Shown: in pieces, positions 44,471-53,885 of the stretch
Layout: each line of letters starts with the position of its first letter
How positions within the stretch are numbered: position 1 is the stretch's first letter
Origin: Paraburkholderia sp. CNPSo 3272
GTDB lineage: Bacteria; Pseudomonadota; Gammaproteobacteria; Burkholderiales; Burkholderiaceae
Length of the DNA stretch: 64,000 nucleotides
Assembly (NCBI RefSeq): GCF_024206495.1
Contig: NZ_JAMBPQ010000013.1
Span: 124,001-188,000, forward strand
Reading direction: 5' to 3'
Made by a program: the position numbers and the translations under genes
Notes under the pieces: model-generated
The model's input: only the letters and a program-made list of their open reading frames with translations
Told to the model about the DNA's origin: nothing
Database searches by the model: none

Positions 44471-44850
44471 CGACCTGAGCAAGGCTGAAGGAGGCGCGCG
44501 GGGAAAGGCAATTGCGACGAACGACTGCAAGACCTGGCCGACTGCGAGTTCGTCATCACGATGCTTACCTGGCGACGGCGCGGTGCTCGACGTCGCACTC
44601 CAGCTCTCGAACGTGCTCCCAACCTACGCGGTCCATGTGTCGATGAGCACTATCGGTGGGGAAACGGCGCGTGAACTCGCCGATCTGCACCAAGCGCTCG
44701 GTCAGCAATTTGTGTCGGCTCCCGTGCTCGGAAATCCGCAGCTCGCGGCTTCGCGTAATCTTCTCGTGTTCGCGGCCGCAGACAGAGAAACGCTCGACCG
44801 CTGCTTGCCGCTTCTCGAATGCCTCGGCCGGCACGTCGTCGTCACATTGG
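44466..44850 (+). pseudogene. Second remnant of an NAD(P)-binding dehydrogenase-like gene
   Basis: In changing frames the DNA encodes RDLSKAEG, KAIATNDCKT, GDGAVLDVALQLSNVLPTYA, HVSMSTIGGETARELADLHQ, then FVSAPVLGNPQLAASRNLLV and FAAADRETLDRCLPLLE. These are consecutive parts of a 3-hydroxyisobutyrate dehydrogenase/6-PGDH-like protein. The start and the C-terminal domain are missing and at least one frameshift is needed. It is the more complete sister of the remnant at 13430-13660. From 44851 to 45004 nothing else is recognised. Confidence 0.75.
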
Positions 44851-45004
44851 CGAACACGCCGAAGAGGCCAATCGGATCCAGCTCGCCATCGAACACCCTC
44901 CTATAGGTGCCGCGTAGCCGCACCATGAGGATGGCACTGCCCATACCGTTACGAGGCGGCCCGACCCCGGGTGTCGCGTGACACGATTCCTAAAAGGACT
45001 AGTC

Positions 45005-45394
45005 ATGAAGACGCGAATCAGAATCGCCAGGCCTGTTAGCGACCTTGCCCGCACTGAACGCATGTATTGCGCGGCGCTCACGCTGGCGGTGCTGGGAAGG
45101 TTTCAGGATCATCAGGGATTCGACGGCGTGATGCTTGGAAGTCCGGGCGTGGACTATCACTTTGAGTTCACCCATTGCCGCGCACATCCGGTTGTGCCAA
45201 GCCCGACGAGTGAGGACTTGCTGGTGTTCTACATTCCGGATCGACAAGAGTGGCAATCAACGTGTGATCGCGTTGTCGAAAATGGATTTGTCTGCGTAAC
45301 GTCGCTCAACCCTTATTGGGATGTCTCGGGCCGGACGTTCGAGGATCCCGACGGCTACCGGGTGGTTTTGCAAAATGCAGCGTGGAGCTGCTGA
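45005..45394 (+). CDS. VOC family (glyoxalase/dioxygenase superfamily) protein
   Basis: This 129-residue single-domain VOC protein opens with an RIARPVSDLARTERMYCAAL strand-helix and ends with the family signature FEDPDGYRVVLQNA. Candidate metal ligands are few, so it may be a binding protein rather than an enzyme. AAAGGA precedes the ATG at 45005, which is preferred over an in-frame ATG at 44978. It stands alone beside gene remnants. The substrate is unknown. Confidence 0.85.
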   Translation: MKTRIRIARPVSDLARTERMYCAALTLAVLGRFQDHQGFDGVMLGSPGVDYHFEFTHCRAHPVVPSPTSEDLLVFYIPDRQEWQSTCDRVVENGFVCVTSLNPYWDVSGRTFEDPDGYRVVLQNAAWSC

Positions 45395-45546
45395 CGCACA
45401 TATCACGCAAGTTTCCGCTTTCTGGCGTTCATCGTTCGCCGAGGCGAGCGCGCAGGCACAGTATCAACCCGGCGTCGCAAGCCGCCTCGCCGTAGGCGGA
45501 CGCGTGCCAGCAGTCAATGCAAGCCGACGCGCGAAAGCGTCCGCTG

Positions 45547-46718
45547 TCACTCCCGAGCCAGCACGGCGCCCGCGCGCGCGGTCGTGGACGGCATAAGCAG
45601 CAAGGCTGCCGCGAGCGAGACGAGACATCCGGCGCAGACTTCCTCGATACGCAATTCTGCAAGCGGCACGATGGCGACACCAAGCTGGCCGTAAACAAGC
45701 CCGACAAGCATCGTGACAAAGAACACGCCGCGGGCATACGCATGAAGAATGTAATAGGCCCAGCCGAAAACCGACAAAGCCATCGCGGCCACGAGAATCC
45801 AGGCTTGGTGTCCGCACACGGTAATGAGCAGCACGCTGGCCGCCGCGCCGCTCAGCGTGCCAGCAATGCGCTTGATGACGCGTGCTCGCGTGCCCTGATA
45901 CGAGGTCGTCCCAAGAAAAACGACGAACGTGCTGATGACCGCCCACATCGAACGGTCTTCCGACAACTCGCCGCCCATCAATATGGCGAGAAGGGCCGCG
46001 ACGGTGGCGACGAGAGCCGGCCGCCATGCGAGCCGGTGAAATCGATGCGCGAGCACGGTGGAAAGGGGCCGTCCGGTCTGCCGTCCGATCACGTGGAGGT
46101 CGGCACGTAACGCACGGCCGCGCGAGCCCGTGCCTTCGCGGCCACGATGGTATGGGGCAACGCGAACATGAACGACGGCGCCGGCGCGCGGCCCCGCTCC
46201 ATCGGAATGACGACGCGCCCAACGAATGCGACGATGAACGGAACCACCGCCATGGCGGTCAGCATTGCCTTTAGCCGCGTGGGGGAAGGATGCAGATACA
46301 GGCCGAGGTAAAAGGACACCAGCATGAGCATCGCTGCGCCCACCGCGCGAGCACCGAGCGATTGGCACAAGATGCCCACGAAGACAATGAGCAGCGCTCC
46401 GGCGTCGCGCTGCGCGGGCTGCAAGGCGAGCGCGGTGGCACCGGCAAAGGTGGCGCAGTTGCACAAAAAAAGAATGAGGAGCGAGATGAGCCAGCTCGAC
46501 CAACGCGCTTCGCGCAGAAACAAAGGCGCAATCATTGCGAACAACGCGCCAGGTACGGCAAGAGTCGGCGTTTCATCATGCTGGAGCGCCCAGGCCACGC
46601 CCACGGCCGCCGTCAGCAGGCAAGCGAGCGTAGACCGTGCTGCACCGCGCAGGCGCGCAAAATCGGGGTCCTCGACAAGTGCGCGCTGCAACGCGCGTGA
46701 GAAGGCGGCGGCGATCAT
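45547..46718 (-). pseudogene. FUSC family (aromatic acid exporter-like) membrane protein, frameshifted
   Basis: The first frame, from 46718, encodes MIAAAFSRALQRALVEDPDF, then membrane segments (STLACLLTAAVGVAWALQ; LPHTIVAAKARAR) and stops at 46089 after VRYVPTST. A second frame continues at once with HVIGRQTGRPLSTVLAHRFH, then LVATVAALLAILMGGELSED and the FUSC_2-like RMW/TFVVFLGTTSYQGTR region, stopping at 45547. One frameshift near 46090-46120 would join them into about 390 residues, a plausible FUSC length. It is either a recent mutation or a sequencing error. FUSC proteins export aromatic acids or related compounds. Confidence 0.75.
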
Positions 46719-46924
46719 GGTCGACGATATCCGTGCGTGTCGGCAACCGGGCTTGTGGCCGTGGCCGATGTCCGGGCGTAACAGCCCGGCGTTGGGATGG
46801 ACACCTGATGCGCACGCCTCCCGGGATCTCCGATCTGGCATGCGCCCGGCGAGGCGTACTCCCGGGCTACACCTGATCTCCGTCGCGGGCGCGACGCGAG
46901 CCAGGAGGCCCGGGTTTTCCCGGA

Positions 46925-47045
46925 TGATAGCCGATCAAAATTACGCCAATGGCACCCATCATCGGAACTGCGAAATAGGACTGCAGGTAGCGGTTGCTAT
47001 CCCAGTCCATGATCGCGACCGTGTCGCCCAGCGATTGGCCGGTTA
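46925..47045 (-). pseudogene. N-terminal fragment of an acyl-CoA synthetase
   Basis: The minus strand reads LGDTVAIMDWDSNRYLQSYF followed by AVPMMGAIGVI. This is the conserved early segment of medium/long-chain acyl-CoA ligases (GDTVAVMDWDSHRYLE...AVPMMGAV). The rest of the roughly 540-residue gene is absent. It is unrelated at this level to the intact synthetase at 22713. Confidence 0.6.
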
Positions 47046-47609
47046 AAGGCCCCGATCGCGTCCGAAGACCGCTCGCAGCACGACTGCTTGGCGGATTTAC
47101 TCGGCAAGGTTCTTCGCTCGCACCATCGAACCCTGCCTTCGCATGACGGCGAGAAACCCGAAATGCACATTGAACGCGAGATCGGCTGGTTAAAGCGTGG
47201 CCGGCGACGAATCATCTCGATGTTGGGAATGATTTCACTGACCAAACTCCCGGGGCATCTAAGCCATTGCCTGAAACGTTTGGCGATTTTTAGCGCGCGG
47301 TCGAAGAGTGGTACCCTGCAGGTTTCACACTATCGTTCACGAGCCGCAGAGGGCAGGCCACTGCGCTGAGCGGTTCCGTGACCTACAGTCACGGCGTGAA
47401 CGCCGACGTATGCACGAGAATTAGAATTAGATTCCAAAGGCTTATCCCATCGCTTATTGGCCGATTTGTCTCTGGAATTGCCAGATATACACCGTGAGAC
47501 CACCCTTGCGATAAAATTATTGGGCACCTAATGGCGTACGACAAAACCGGGCTTTCACCCAGTCCCGTGTTCGGACTCAAACATATTAAACAGACAACAA
47601 AATTCCGCC
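47046..47609. other. Intergenic region without recognisable gene
   Basis: These 560 bases before the XRE-cupin gene show no open frame with family similarity and a ribosome site. The last 180 bases are AT-richer and presumably hold the promoter of the regulator, but no confident -35/-10 pair or palindrome was found. Confidence 0.5.
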
Positions 47610-48182
47610 ATGGTTTCGAAACCCGTTGAATCACTGAACGTCGTCTCCGTAGGCAGCAAGATTCGCGGACTGCGCAAAAGACAAGGCCGTACTCTCGAAG
47701 ACATCGCCGCCGCGGCGCAACTCTCCAAACCCTTTCTCTCGCAGGTGGAGCGCGATCGCGCCACCCCCTCGATCACCTCGCTCGTGAGCATCGCCAAGGC
47801 GCTCGGCGTGCCCGTAAGCTATTTCGTCGATGCGCCCACCGAAGCGGGCTGCGTGTGCCGTGGCGAGGATCTGAAGTTTTTCGGTTTCGCAAATTCTGCC
47901 GACCTCTATGCACGCCTCACTAATCCCTCTGGCGGACGCCAGCTCGAAGCCATTCTCGTGCGTATGCCACCCGGCGAGCGCTCCAGCGAAGTCACCACGC
48001 ACGCAGGCGAAGAGTTCCTGCATGTGCTCTCTGGTGAAGTGACACTCACGCTAGAAGGTCAAACATTCGTGGTCCGCGCGGGCGACAGCGCGCACTATGA
48101 ATCGACAGTGCCGCACGCCTGGAGCAATATGTCCGATCAGGAGACCGTACTCGTCTGGGTGGGCACGCCGCGTCTGTTCTGA
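47610..48182 (+). CDS. XRE family regulator with C-terminal cupin domain
   Basis: This 190-residue regulator has an HTH_3 domain at about residues 13-68 (VGSKIRGLRKRQGRTLEDIAAAAQLSKPFLSQVE) and a cupin_2 sensor domain at about 105-185 (THAGEEFLHVLSGEVTLTLEGQ; VRAGDSAHYES; PHAWSN). This class (PuuR/SutR-like) usually senses small amines, amino acids or sulfur compounds. It converges on the ten-gene peptide-import array with only 34 bases between stops. Its own target is not proven; that array is the obvious candidate. No strong ribosome site precedes the ATG. Confidence 0.92.
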   Translation: MVSKPVESLNVVSVGSKIRGLRKRQGRTLEDIAAAAQLSKPFLSQVERDRATPSITSLVSIAKALGVPVSYFVDAPTEAGCVCRGEDLKFFGFANSADLYARLTNPSGGRQLEAILVRMPPGERSSEVTTHAGEEFLHVLSGEVTLTLEGQTFVVRAGDSAHYESTVPHAWSNMSDQETVLVWVGTPRLF

Positions 48183-48216
48183 GCTGCGGCCATACGGGCA
48201 TAGGTGCGTGCAGCGG

Positions 48217-51200
48217 TCAGGGCTCCTCCGTTTCCGCCTCCTTCGTGCGTTGCGCAGTTCGCTCTCTTCGGCGCGGCGGTACCCGATGCACGGGTCTTGC
48301 CGCCACGCGCGACGCCACCGCGTAGTAAAGCACTGGCGTGAACACGAGTCCGAACAGCGTCGCCGCGATCAAGCCGCCGAGGACTCCCGTACCGATGGCG
48401 TGCCGGCTCTGCGCGCCGCCGCCCTGCGAGAAAGCGAGCGGCAGCACGCCGAGCACGAACGCCGCCGAAGTCATCACGATAGGCCGCAGGCGTTCGACGC
48501 TCGCGTCCACAACCGCGGCGCGCAGCGGCACCCCGCCCGTACGGCGCACGGCCGCGGCCTGCACGATCAGGATCGCGTTCTTCGCCGCGAGGCCGATCAC
48601 GGTTACCATACCCACCTTGAAATAAATGTCGTTGGGCAGCCCGCGCAGGAGCATCGCGCTCACCGCGCCGAGCGCGCCAAGCGGAACGACCAGCAGTACC
48701 GAAAGAGGCGTGATCCAGCTCTCGTAGAGCGCCGCCAGCACCATGAACACCGCAAGCAGCGAAAGGCCGATGAGGAGCGGCGTCTGGCGCGCGGCCTCGA
48801 CTTCTTCGAACGCGGCGTCGGTCCATTCGCCATACACGCCTTCGGGCAAAGCGAGCGCGAGCCGCGCCATCTCCGCCATCGCTTCGCCCGAGCTTTGCCC
48901 CGGTGCCGCGCGCCCCGTCACGTCGAGCGACGGATAACCGTTGTAGCGGCTCAGCATCACGGGGCCGAGCGTCCAGTGCGTGGCCGCAATCGACGACATC
49001 GCCACGGACCCGCCGAATGTATTTTGTACAGGCAGGTCGAGCAGCTGGCTGGCGTTCATGCGCGTGGGTGCGTCGGCGGCGACGATGACGCGGCGCATGC
49101 GCCCCCCGGCTGGAAAGTCGTCGACATAACTGGAGCCGAACGTGCTGCCCAGCACGTCCGCGATGCGGTCGAACGATACGCCATATGCGTAGGCCTTATC
49201 GCGGTCGACTTCGAGTTCCACGCGCGGCCCGTCAGGCAGGTCCTCCGAGTGGACCTGCGCCACCACGCGACTCTTGCCGGCCGCGTCGATCAGCTGGTCA
49301 CGCGCGGCCTTCAATCCGTCCATGCCGACGCCCCCGCGATCCTCCAGCCGGTACGTAAAGCCCTCGGAGTGGCCGATGCCCGGCACCGCGGAAGGCAGCA
49401 TAGCCTGCACGTCGCCGTCGAGGATGGTGCCGAATTGCTCGTTTAGCGCGTCGCGCACAGTCTGCGCGTCGATTTCGTCCTTGCCGCGCTGACCCCACGG
49501 CTTGAGCTCGACGAACGCCATCGCCACGTTCTGCCCGCTGCCCGCGAAGCTCCACCCCACCACGCTCGTCACGTTGCCTACAGCCTGCTGCTTGCCAAGC
49601 ATCGCCTCCACCCGCTTTACCACCTCGAGCGTGCGCGCCTGCGTGGCGCCCGCGGGCAACTGAATCATCACCTGCAACTGCCCTTCGTCCTCACTCGGCA
49701 GGAAGCCCTGCGGCAGCTTCCAGTACAAGAGCGCCCCAACCGCGCACAGCACCACGTAGATCGCTAGCACACGCGGTCCGCGCCGCAATAGCGCGGCCAC
49801 GACCGCCCGGTAGCCGCGCGAGGCACGCGCCGCTTGCGCCGTCAAACCGCGCTCGGGCTTCGGCGTTCGCTTCGGCATCCTTAGCAGACTCGCACAAAGG
49901 GCCGGCGTTAGAGTGAGCGCCATGAACGACGAACACAGCATCGACGCGATCATCGTCACTGCGAACTGCCGATAGATGCCGCCTACGTTGCCGTTGAAGA
50001 ACAGCATCGGCACGAATACGGCGGTGAGCACCGCCGTCACACCGACGATCGCGCCGCCAATGCGCTTCATCGCGGCGCGCGTGGCTTCGCGCGGTGCAAG
50101 CCCGCGCTCGTGCATCATGCGTTGCACGCTCTCCACGACAACGATGGCATCGTCCACGAGTATGCCGATAGCGAGCACGAGGCCGAACATGGTGAACACG
50201 TTGATCGACATCCCGGCCCAATACAGTGCTACGAATGCGCCCATGAGCGTGACGGGGATCACCACCGTGGGCACGAGGGTGGAGCGCAGGTCGCGCAGGA
50301 ATAGCCACATCACCGCGAATACGAGCACCACGGCTTCGATGAGCGTGATCACCACTTCGTGAATCGCCACGCGCACGAAGTATGCGGTATCGAATGGAAT
50401 TTCGATCGCTACGCCCGGAGGAAGACGTCTGGACAGCTCCGCGAGACGCGCACGAATCCTGTTCGAAGTCTCCAGCGCGTTGCCGCGTGGGCCGAGATGG
50501 ATGCCGACGGTCGCCGCCGATCTGCCGTTCAGGCGCGAGTAGAACGAGTAGTCGGCGCGGCCCAGTTCCACGCGCGCGATGTCGCGCAAGCGCACGAGCG
50601 AGCCATCCGGCTTCGCCTTCAGCACGATCTGTCCGAACTCGTCGGCCGTTTCGAGTTGCCCCTTCACGCTCACCGACTCGGTGATTTGCTGCCCGTTCAC
50701 GAACGGCGCGTTCCCGAGCGTGCCCGCTGTCACCGGCGAGTTCTGCGCGGCGATGGCCGCGTTGACCTCGGCCGCCGTGAGGCCGTATTCGCGCAGCTTC
50801 ACCGGATCGAGCCAGACGCGCATGGCCTCGTCGGCGTCCCAGAGCTCCGCCGCGCCAACTCCCGGTGCACGCTTGAGGTCGCGAAGGATGAAGCGGTTCA
50901 GGTAGTCACTGAGTTGCGCGGAATCGCGCGTGCCGTCGGTGGACGTGAGCGCGACTAACATCAGAAACGTATTCGACGCCTTCTCCACGTCGATGCCCTG
51001 CTGCACCACTTGCTGCGGCAACCGCGCCTCGACCTGCTTCAGACGGTTCTGCACGTCCACGAGCGCGATGTCGGGATTGGTATCCGACGTGAAGGTCACG
51101 TCGATTTCCAGGTCCCCCAGCGCATCGCTCGTCGTCTCGTAGTACTGCAGGCCTTCGGCGCCATCGAGGCTCTCCTCGATCACGCTCGCGACGTTGTTGC

Positions 51201-51372
51201 CCACCTCCTCCGCCGACGCACCCGGATATTCCGCGCTGATAACGATGCGCGGCGGCGAGAGCTGCGGATACTGTGCGACCGGCAGCATGGGAATCGCGAG
51301 CACGCCCGCGACGATTATCGCGAGCGCGATGACCCATGCGAAGACCGGCCTGTCGATAAAAAAGAAGGGCAC
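48217..51372 (-). CDS. RND efflux permease, HAE1 family (AcrB-like)
   Basis: This 1051-residue hydrophobe/amphiphile efflux-1 pump starts FFFIDRPVFAWVIALAII, has PMLPVAQYPQLSPP, and carries the proton-relay Asp pair in GILVDDAIVVVESV at about residues 406-407, as in AcrB. The GTG at 51372 gives the canonical VPFFFIDRP start; upstream in-frame codons add 36 unrelated residues. It begins 16 bases after the second GNAT gene, so it is the last gene of the peptide-uptake array. No adaptor or outer-membrane channel gene accompanies it; it must borrow these or work differently. Confidence 0.93.
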   Translation of the reverse strand: MPFFFIDRPVFAWVIALAIIVAGVLAIPMLPVAQYPQLSPPRIVISAEYPGASAEEVGNNVASVIEESLDGAEGLQYYETTSDALGDLEIDVTFTSDTNPDIALVDVQNRLKQVEARLPQQVVQQGIDVEKASNTFLMLVALTSTDGTRDSAQLSDYLNRFILRDLKRAPGVGAAELWDADEAMRVWLDPVKLREYGLTAAEVNAAIAAQNSPVTAGTLGNAPFVNGQQITESVSVKGQLETADEFGQIVLKAKPDGSLVRLRDIARVELGRADYSFYSRLNGRSAATVGIHLGPRGNALETSNRIRARLAELSRRLPPGVAIEIPFDTAYFVRVAIHEVVITLIEAVVLVFAVMWLFLRDLRSTLVPTVVIPVTLMGAFVALYWAGMSINVFTMFGLVLAIGILVDDAIVVVESVQRMMHERGLAPREATRAAMKRIGGAIVGVTAVLTAVFVPMLFFNGNVGGIYRQFAVTMIASMLCSSFMALTLTPALCASLLRMPKRTPKPERGLTAQAARASRGYRAVVAALLRRGPRVLAIYVVLCAVGALLYWKLPQGFLPSEDEGQLQVMIQLPAGATQARTLEVVKRVEAMLGKQQAVGNVTSVVGWSFAGSGQNVAMAFVELKPWGQRGKDEIDAQTVRDALNEQFGTILDGDVQAMLPSAVPGIGHSEGFTYRLEDRGGVGMDGLKAARDQLIDAAGKSRVVAQVHSEDLPDGPRVELEVDRDKAYAYGVSFDRIADVLGSTFGSSYVDDFPAGGRMRRVIVAADAPTRMNASQLLDLPVQNTFGGSVAMSSIAATHWTLGPVMLSRYNGYPSLDVTGRAAPGQSSGEAMAEMARLALALPEGVYGEWTDAAFEEVEAARQTPLLIGLSLLAVFMVLAALYESWITPLSVLLVVPLGALGAVSAMLLRGLPNDIYFKVGMVTVIGLAAKNAILIVQAAAVRRTGGVPLRAAVVDASVERLRPIVMTSAAFVLGVLPLAFSQGGGAQSRHAIGTGVLGGLIAATLFGLVFTPVLYYAVASRVAARPVHRVPPRRRERTAQRTKEAETEEP

Positions 51373-51388
51373 GCGCTCGCCGGTACGA

Positions 51389-51946
51389 TTAGGGGAACAA
51401 GGGTGAAGCGAACGGCGGTGCTTCCGCGTAGCGCGCCATATGAAGCGTATCGGCAAGTACGCCGGCGCGCATTGCGGCACCGCGCGAGCGGCCCTCTACG
51501 ACGAAGCCGAACTTGCGATAGAGCGCGATCGCGGCTTCATTGTCGGCGAACACTTCGAGTTCGAGCCTGCGCAGGCCCAGCGAATGGTCGGCACAGGCGA
51601 CGATCGCCGCCATCAGCGCGCTGCCCACGCCACGACGCTGCCAGGCGTCGTGCACGCCGAAGCCCACGCAAGCGCAGTGTGAGCGGCGCGCCTTCGCGAC
51701 ATCGAGCTGCGATTGTCCCACCACGCGTCCGTCGATATCGGCGCAAATCGTGATGCAGCCGGGCGCCCGGCTCTCATACCACGCACGCAAGGATTCCGGG
51801 GTGCGCCACCCGCTCAATAGCGTGCCGTGGCGCACACCTGGCTGATTCATCAAGTCGGCGATCGCCTCGAAATCGGCGGGCTCGCAGGTGCGCACGCGGA
51901 TAGTACCGGGTGACGCGAACGCGGGCGATGGTGTCGGGACGTGCAT
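51389..51946 (-). CDS. GNAT family N-acetyltransferase (second of a tandem pair)
   Basis: This 185-residue GNAT enzyme has the acetyl-CoA pyrophosphate-binding motif in DAWQRRGVGSALM at about residues 115-127 and the C-terminal EVFADNEAAIALYRKFGFVVEG typical of the fold. It transfers acetyl to an amino group on a small molecule or peptide. It is clearly related to the GNAT just upstream and arose by tandem duplication. The start at 51946 lies five bases after that gene's stop, with a GGAGTG site. Association with peptide import suggests a peptide-like substrate. Confidence 0.9.
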   Translation of the reverse strand: MHVPTPSPAFASPGTIRVRTCEPADFEAIADLMNQPGVRHGTLLSGWRTPESLRAWYESRAPGCITICADIDGRVVGQSQLDVAKARRSHCACVGFGVHDAWQRRGVGSALMAAIVACADHSLGLRRLELEVFADNEAAIALYRKFGFVVEGRSRGAAMRAGVLADTLHMARYAEAPPFASPLFP

Positions 51947-51951
51947 GGGGA

Positions 51952-52479
51952 TCACTCCGGGGTGAGGGGCAGCGGATCGTGCAGGCGCGCCATCAAGAAG
52001 AAGTCGGCGAGTATTCCTTCGCGCAATACTGCGCCGCGCAAACGCGCCTCGACTTCGAAACCGCACTTTCGGTAGAGCGCGATCGCGGCAGCATTGTCGG
52101 TGTAGACGTGAAGTTGGAGCCGCCGTAGGCCCAACCAGTTGTCGGCGAAGTCGAGGATCTGCTCCATGAGGAACGTTCCGACGCCCCGACGCTGCCAATC
52201 GTCGTGCACGTTTATGCCGATCTCGCCGACGTGCGCGCGGCGCAACTTCTGCGGATGCAGTTCAGCTTCGCCCACGATAGTCTCGCCCACCAACGCGCCG
52301 ATGATGACGGCCGGCGATACCACGTTCGCGATCCACTCACGGGTCTGTGCGACCGAACTATACGGTGGCTCTGCATTGCCCCGCACTATTGACGGGCTGT
52401 GCCCCAGCGCATGCAACGCTTCGGCATCGCCGGGGCGCAATGCGCGCACGACGAGCCCCTCGGGTAAGCGCGACTGCAT
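51952..52479 (-). CDS. GNAT family N-acetyltransferase (first of a tandem pair)
   Basis: This 175-residue GNAT enzyme has DDWQRRGVGTFLM as its acetyl-CoA motif and HVYTDNAAAIALYRKCGFEVEAR near the end. It shares the same architecture as its downstream neighbour, with about 40% identity judged by eye. A GAAGGA ribosome site precedes the ATG. It follows the TldE-like gene after 44 bases. By analogy with acetyltransferases that inactivate peptide-nucleotide antibiotics (MccE), it may acetylate an imported or processed compound; this is inference. Confidence 0.9.
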   Translation of the reverse strand: MQSRLPEGLVVRALRPGDAEALHALGHSPSIVRGNAEPPYSSVAQTREWIANVVSPAVIIGALVGETIVGEAELHPQKLRRAHVGEIGINVHDDWQRRGVGTFLMEQILDFADNWLGLRRLQLHVYTDNAAAIALYRKCGFEVEARLRGAVLREGILADFFLMARLHDPLPLTPE

Positions 52480-52523
52480 TGTTGTTTCCTTCGTGTTTGA
52501 GACGTCAGGGACGCTCAGGCAGG

Positions 52524-53885
52524 CTACAGCGTCAGTTCAAACGACTTCACCAGCACCCCGGGAAGCTGCATGCCGCCTGTCGCGCGTTGACCCCAGGTGT
52601 CTTCGGACAGGCGCAGCTCGGGCTGCGCACCGAGACGCTCGAGGCGCTCGCCCAGCAGGCCGTACAGACTGTCGTCGAAGCGCATCGCGTCTACCGGCGC
52701 AACGACACGCCCCTCCTCCACCCAGAACGTCGCAAAACGCGTCATGCCGGTCAGGCGGCAGCCCATGCGATCCGAGAAGTTCACGTACCAGAGGTTGCCG
52801 ACGTACAGACCCGTGCCCAGCGCCGCGAGCACATCCGCATCCGCGAGGTCGCCGCCCGGCATCGAAAGCGACGACGGCGCCTCGCTCGCCAGTGCACCGT
52901 TAGGGAGCAGGCCGTACTCGCGCGCCGTCCGGGCGTTTGTCAATTGCGCGACGCTCCTCCCCTCACGCACGAGCGGCACGCTTTCGCGCAAATAGCCGTC
53001 GTCGTTGAAGGCAGGTGTAATACCAAGTCCGAGCTCTTCAGTGATCGAGACGCGCGCGTCGAGCGAAAGCTCGCCGCCATGCAGCCGGTAAAGCGGGCTC
53101 TGCGACGTCGCCTGCGCGCGCGCTGAAAAGCCGCCCCACGCAGCAACGCCCAGCAGCTCTTCGAGCGCCGCTGGCGCGAGCCATGCACGGTACCGGCCCG
53201 GCCCGAGCGCTCGCGGCGCGAGCGCCAGCACGGGCAGGCGTGCCGCCGCCTCCTGCACCTTGCTGGCAAACTTCGCGTCGTCCCAGTTCTCGCCCGCATA
53301 GGTCGTCTTGATGGCGCGGCCGCCCGGATGATAGAGCGACCAGCTGAAGCAGAAGTTTTCGACTTCGTGCCAGCCACGGCTGCCGCAACTGGAGGCGAAG
53401 CCGCGCGCGAGCATGCCGCCCGCGTAGAAGCCAACGAAGTCGAGCCCGCGCGCGCATTCGGCCACGACATGGATGAGGGCATGCGGATCCCGCAGCCGTC
53501 CCGTGCGCCGCGTCGAACGCTGCCACGCTGTCGTGTCGTAGAGCAGATGGGGATCATCAGGTGCATCACGCAGGTCCGAGCGAAGCGTTTGCAACGTCGC
53601 GCCCACATCGCGCAGATCCTGATCAGCGTTGCCGCAGATGTCGAGCGTGGAATACGCCTGGCGCGCGCCATCGATCATCCGAAGCGTGAGCTTGCCTTGG
53701 GAGACGAGTCCCATTTGCCGTACTTTGCCGCCGTTGAAACGAATGAAATCCGATTGCTCTCCGGCAAAGGAAGTGAGCGCCGTTTCACCAGCCAGCAACA
53801 ACCCGTCGATCGCATCGGCGAGCATCATGAAATGCGAGTGCCAATCTACCGCCACACGCTCGCTTGCAAAGAGTACGTCGCTCAT
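52524..53885 (-). CDS. TldE/PmbA-like metalloprotease partner subunit
   Basis: This 453-residue TldD/PmbA-family protein lacks the HExxxH zinc motif and so corresponds to the non-catalytic TldE side of the TldD-TldE heterodimer. Family features include FIRFNGGKVRQMG near residue 45 and, near the C-terminus, GLYVGNLWYVNFSDRMGCRL and FATFWVEEGRVVAPVDAMRF. It begins at 53885, where its ATG overlaps the last base of the TldD-like stop (TGATG), which implies equal expression. TldD/E proteases cleave unfolded or modified peptides, including microcin B17 precursor and CcdA. Confidence 0.9.
   Translation of the reverse strand: MSDVLFASERVAVDWHSHFMMLADAIDGLLLAGETALTSFAGEQSDFIRFNGGKVRQMGLVSQGKLTLRMIDGARQAYSTLDICGNADQDLRDVGATLQTLRSDLRDAPDDPHLLYDTTAWQRSTRRTGRLRDPHALIHVVAECARGLDFVGFYAGGMLARGFASSCGSRGWHEVENFCFSWSLYHPGGRAIKTTYAGENWDDAKFASKVQEAAARLPVLALAPRALGPGRYRAWLAPAALEELLGVAAWGGFSARAQATSQSPLYRLHGGELSLDARVSITEELGLGITPAFNDDGYLRESVPLVREGRSVAQLTNARTAREYGLLPNGALASEAPSSLSMPGGDLADADVLAALGTGLYVGNLWYVNFSDRMGCRLTGMTRFATFWVEEGRVVAPVDAMRFDDSLYGLLGERLERLGAQPELRLSEDTWGQRATGGMQLPGVLVKSFELTL

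Noticed and set aside
48183..48216. Terminator between the convergent XRE-cupin and RND genes
   Set aside because: No stable stem with a T-run is visible in these 34 bases.
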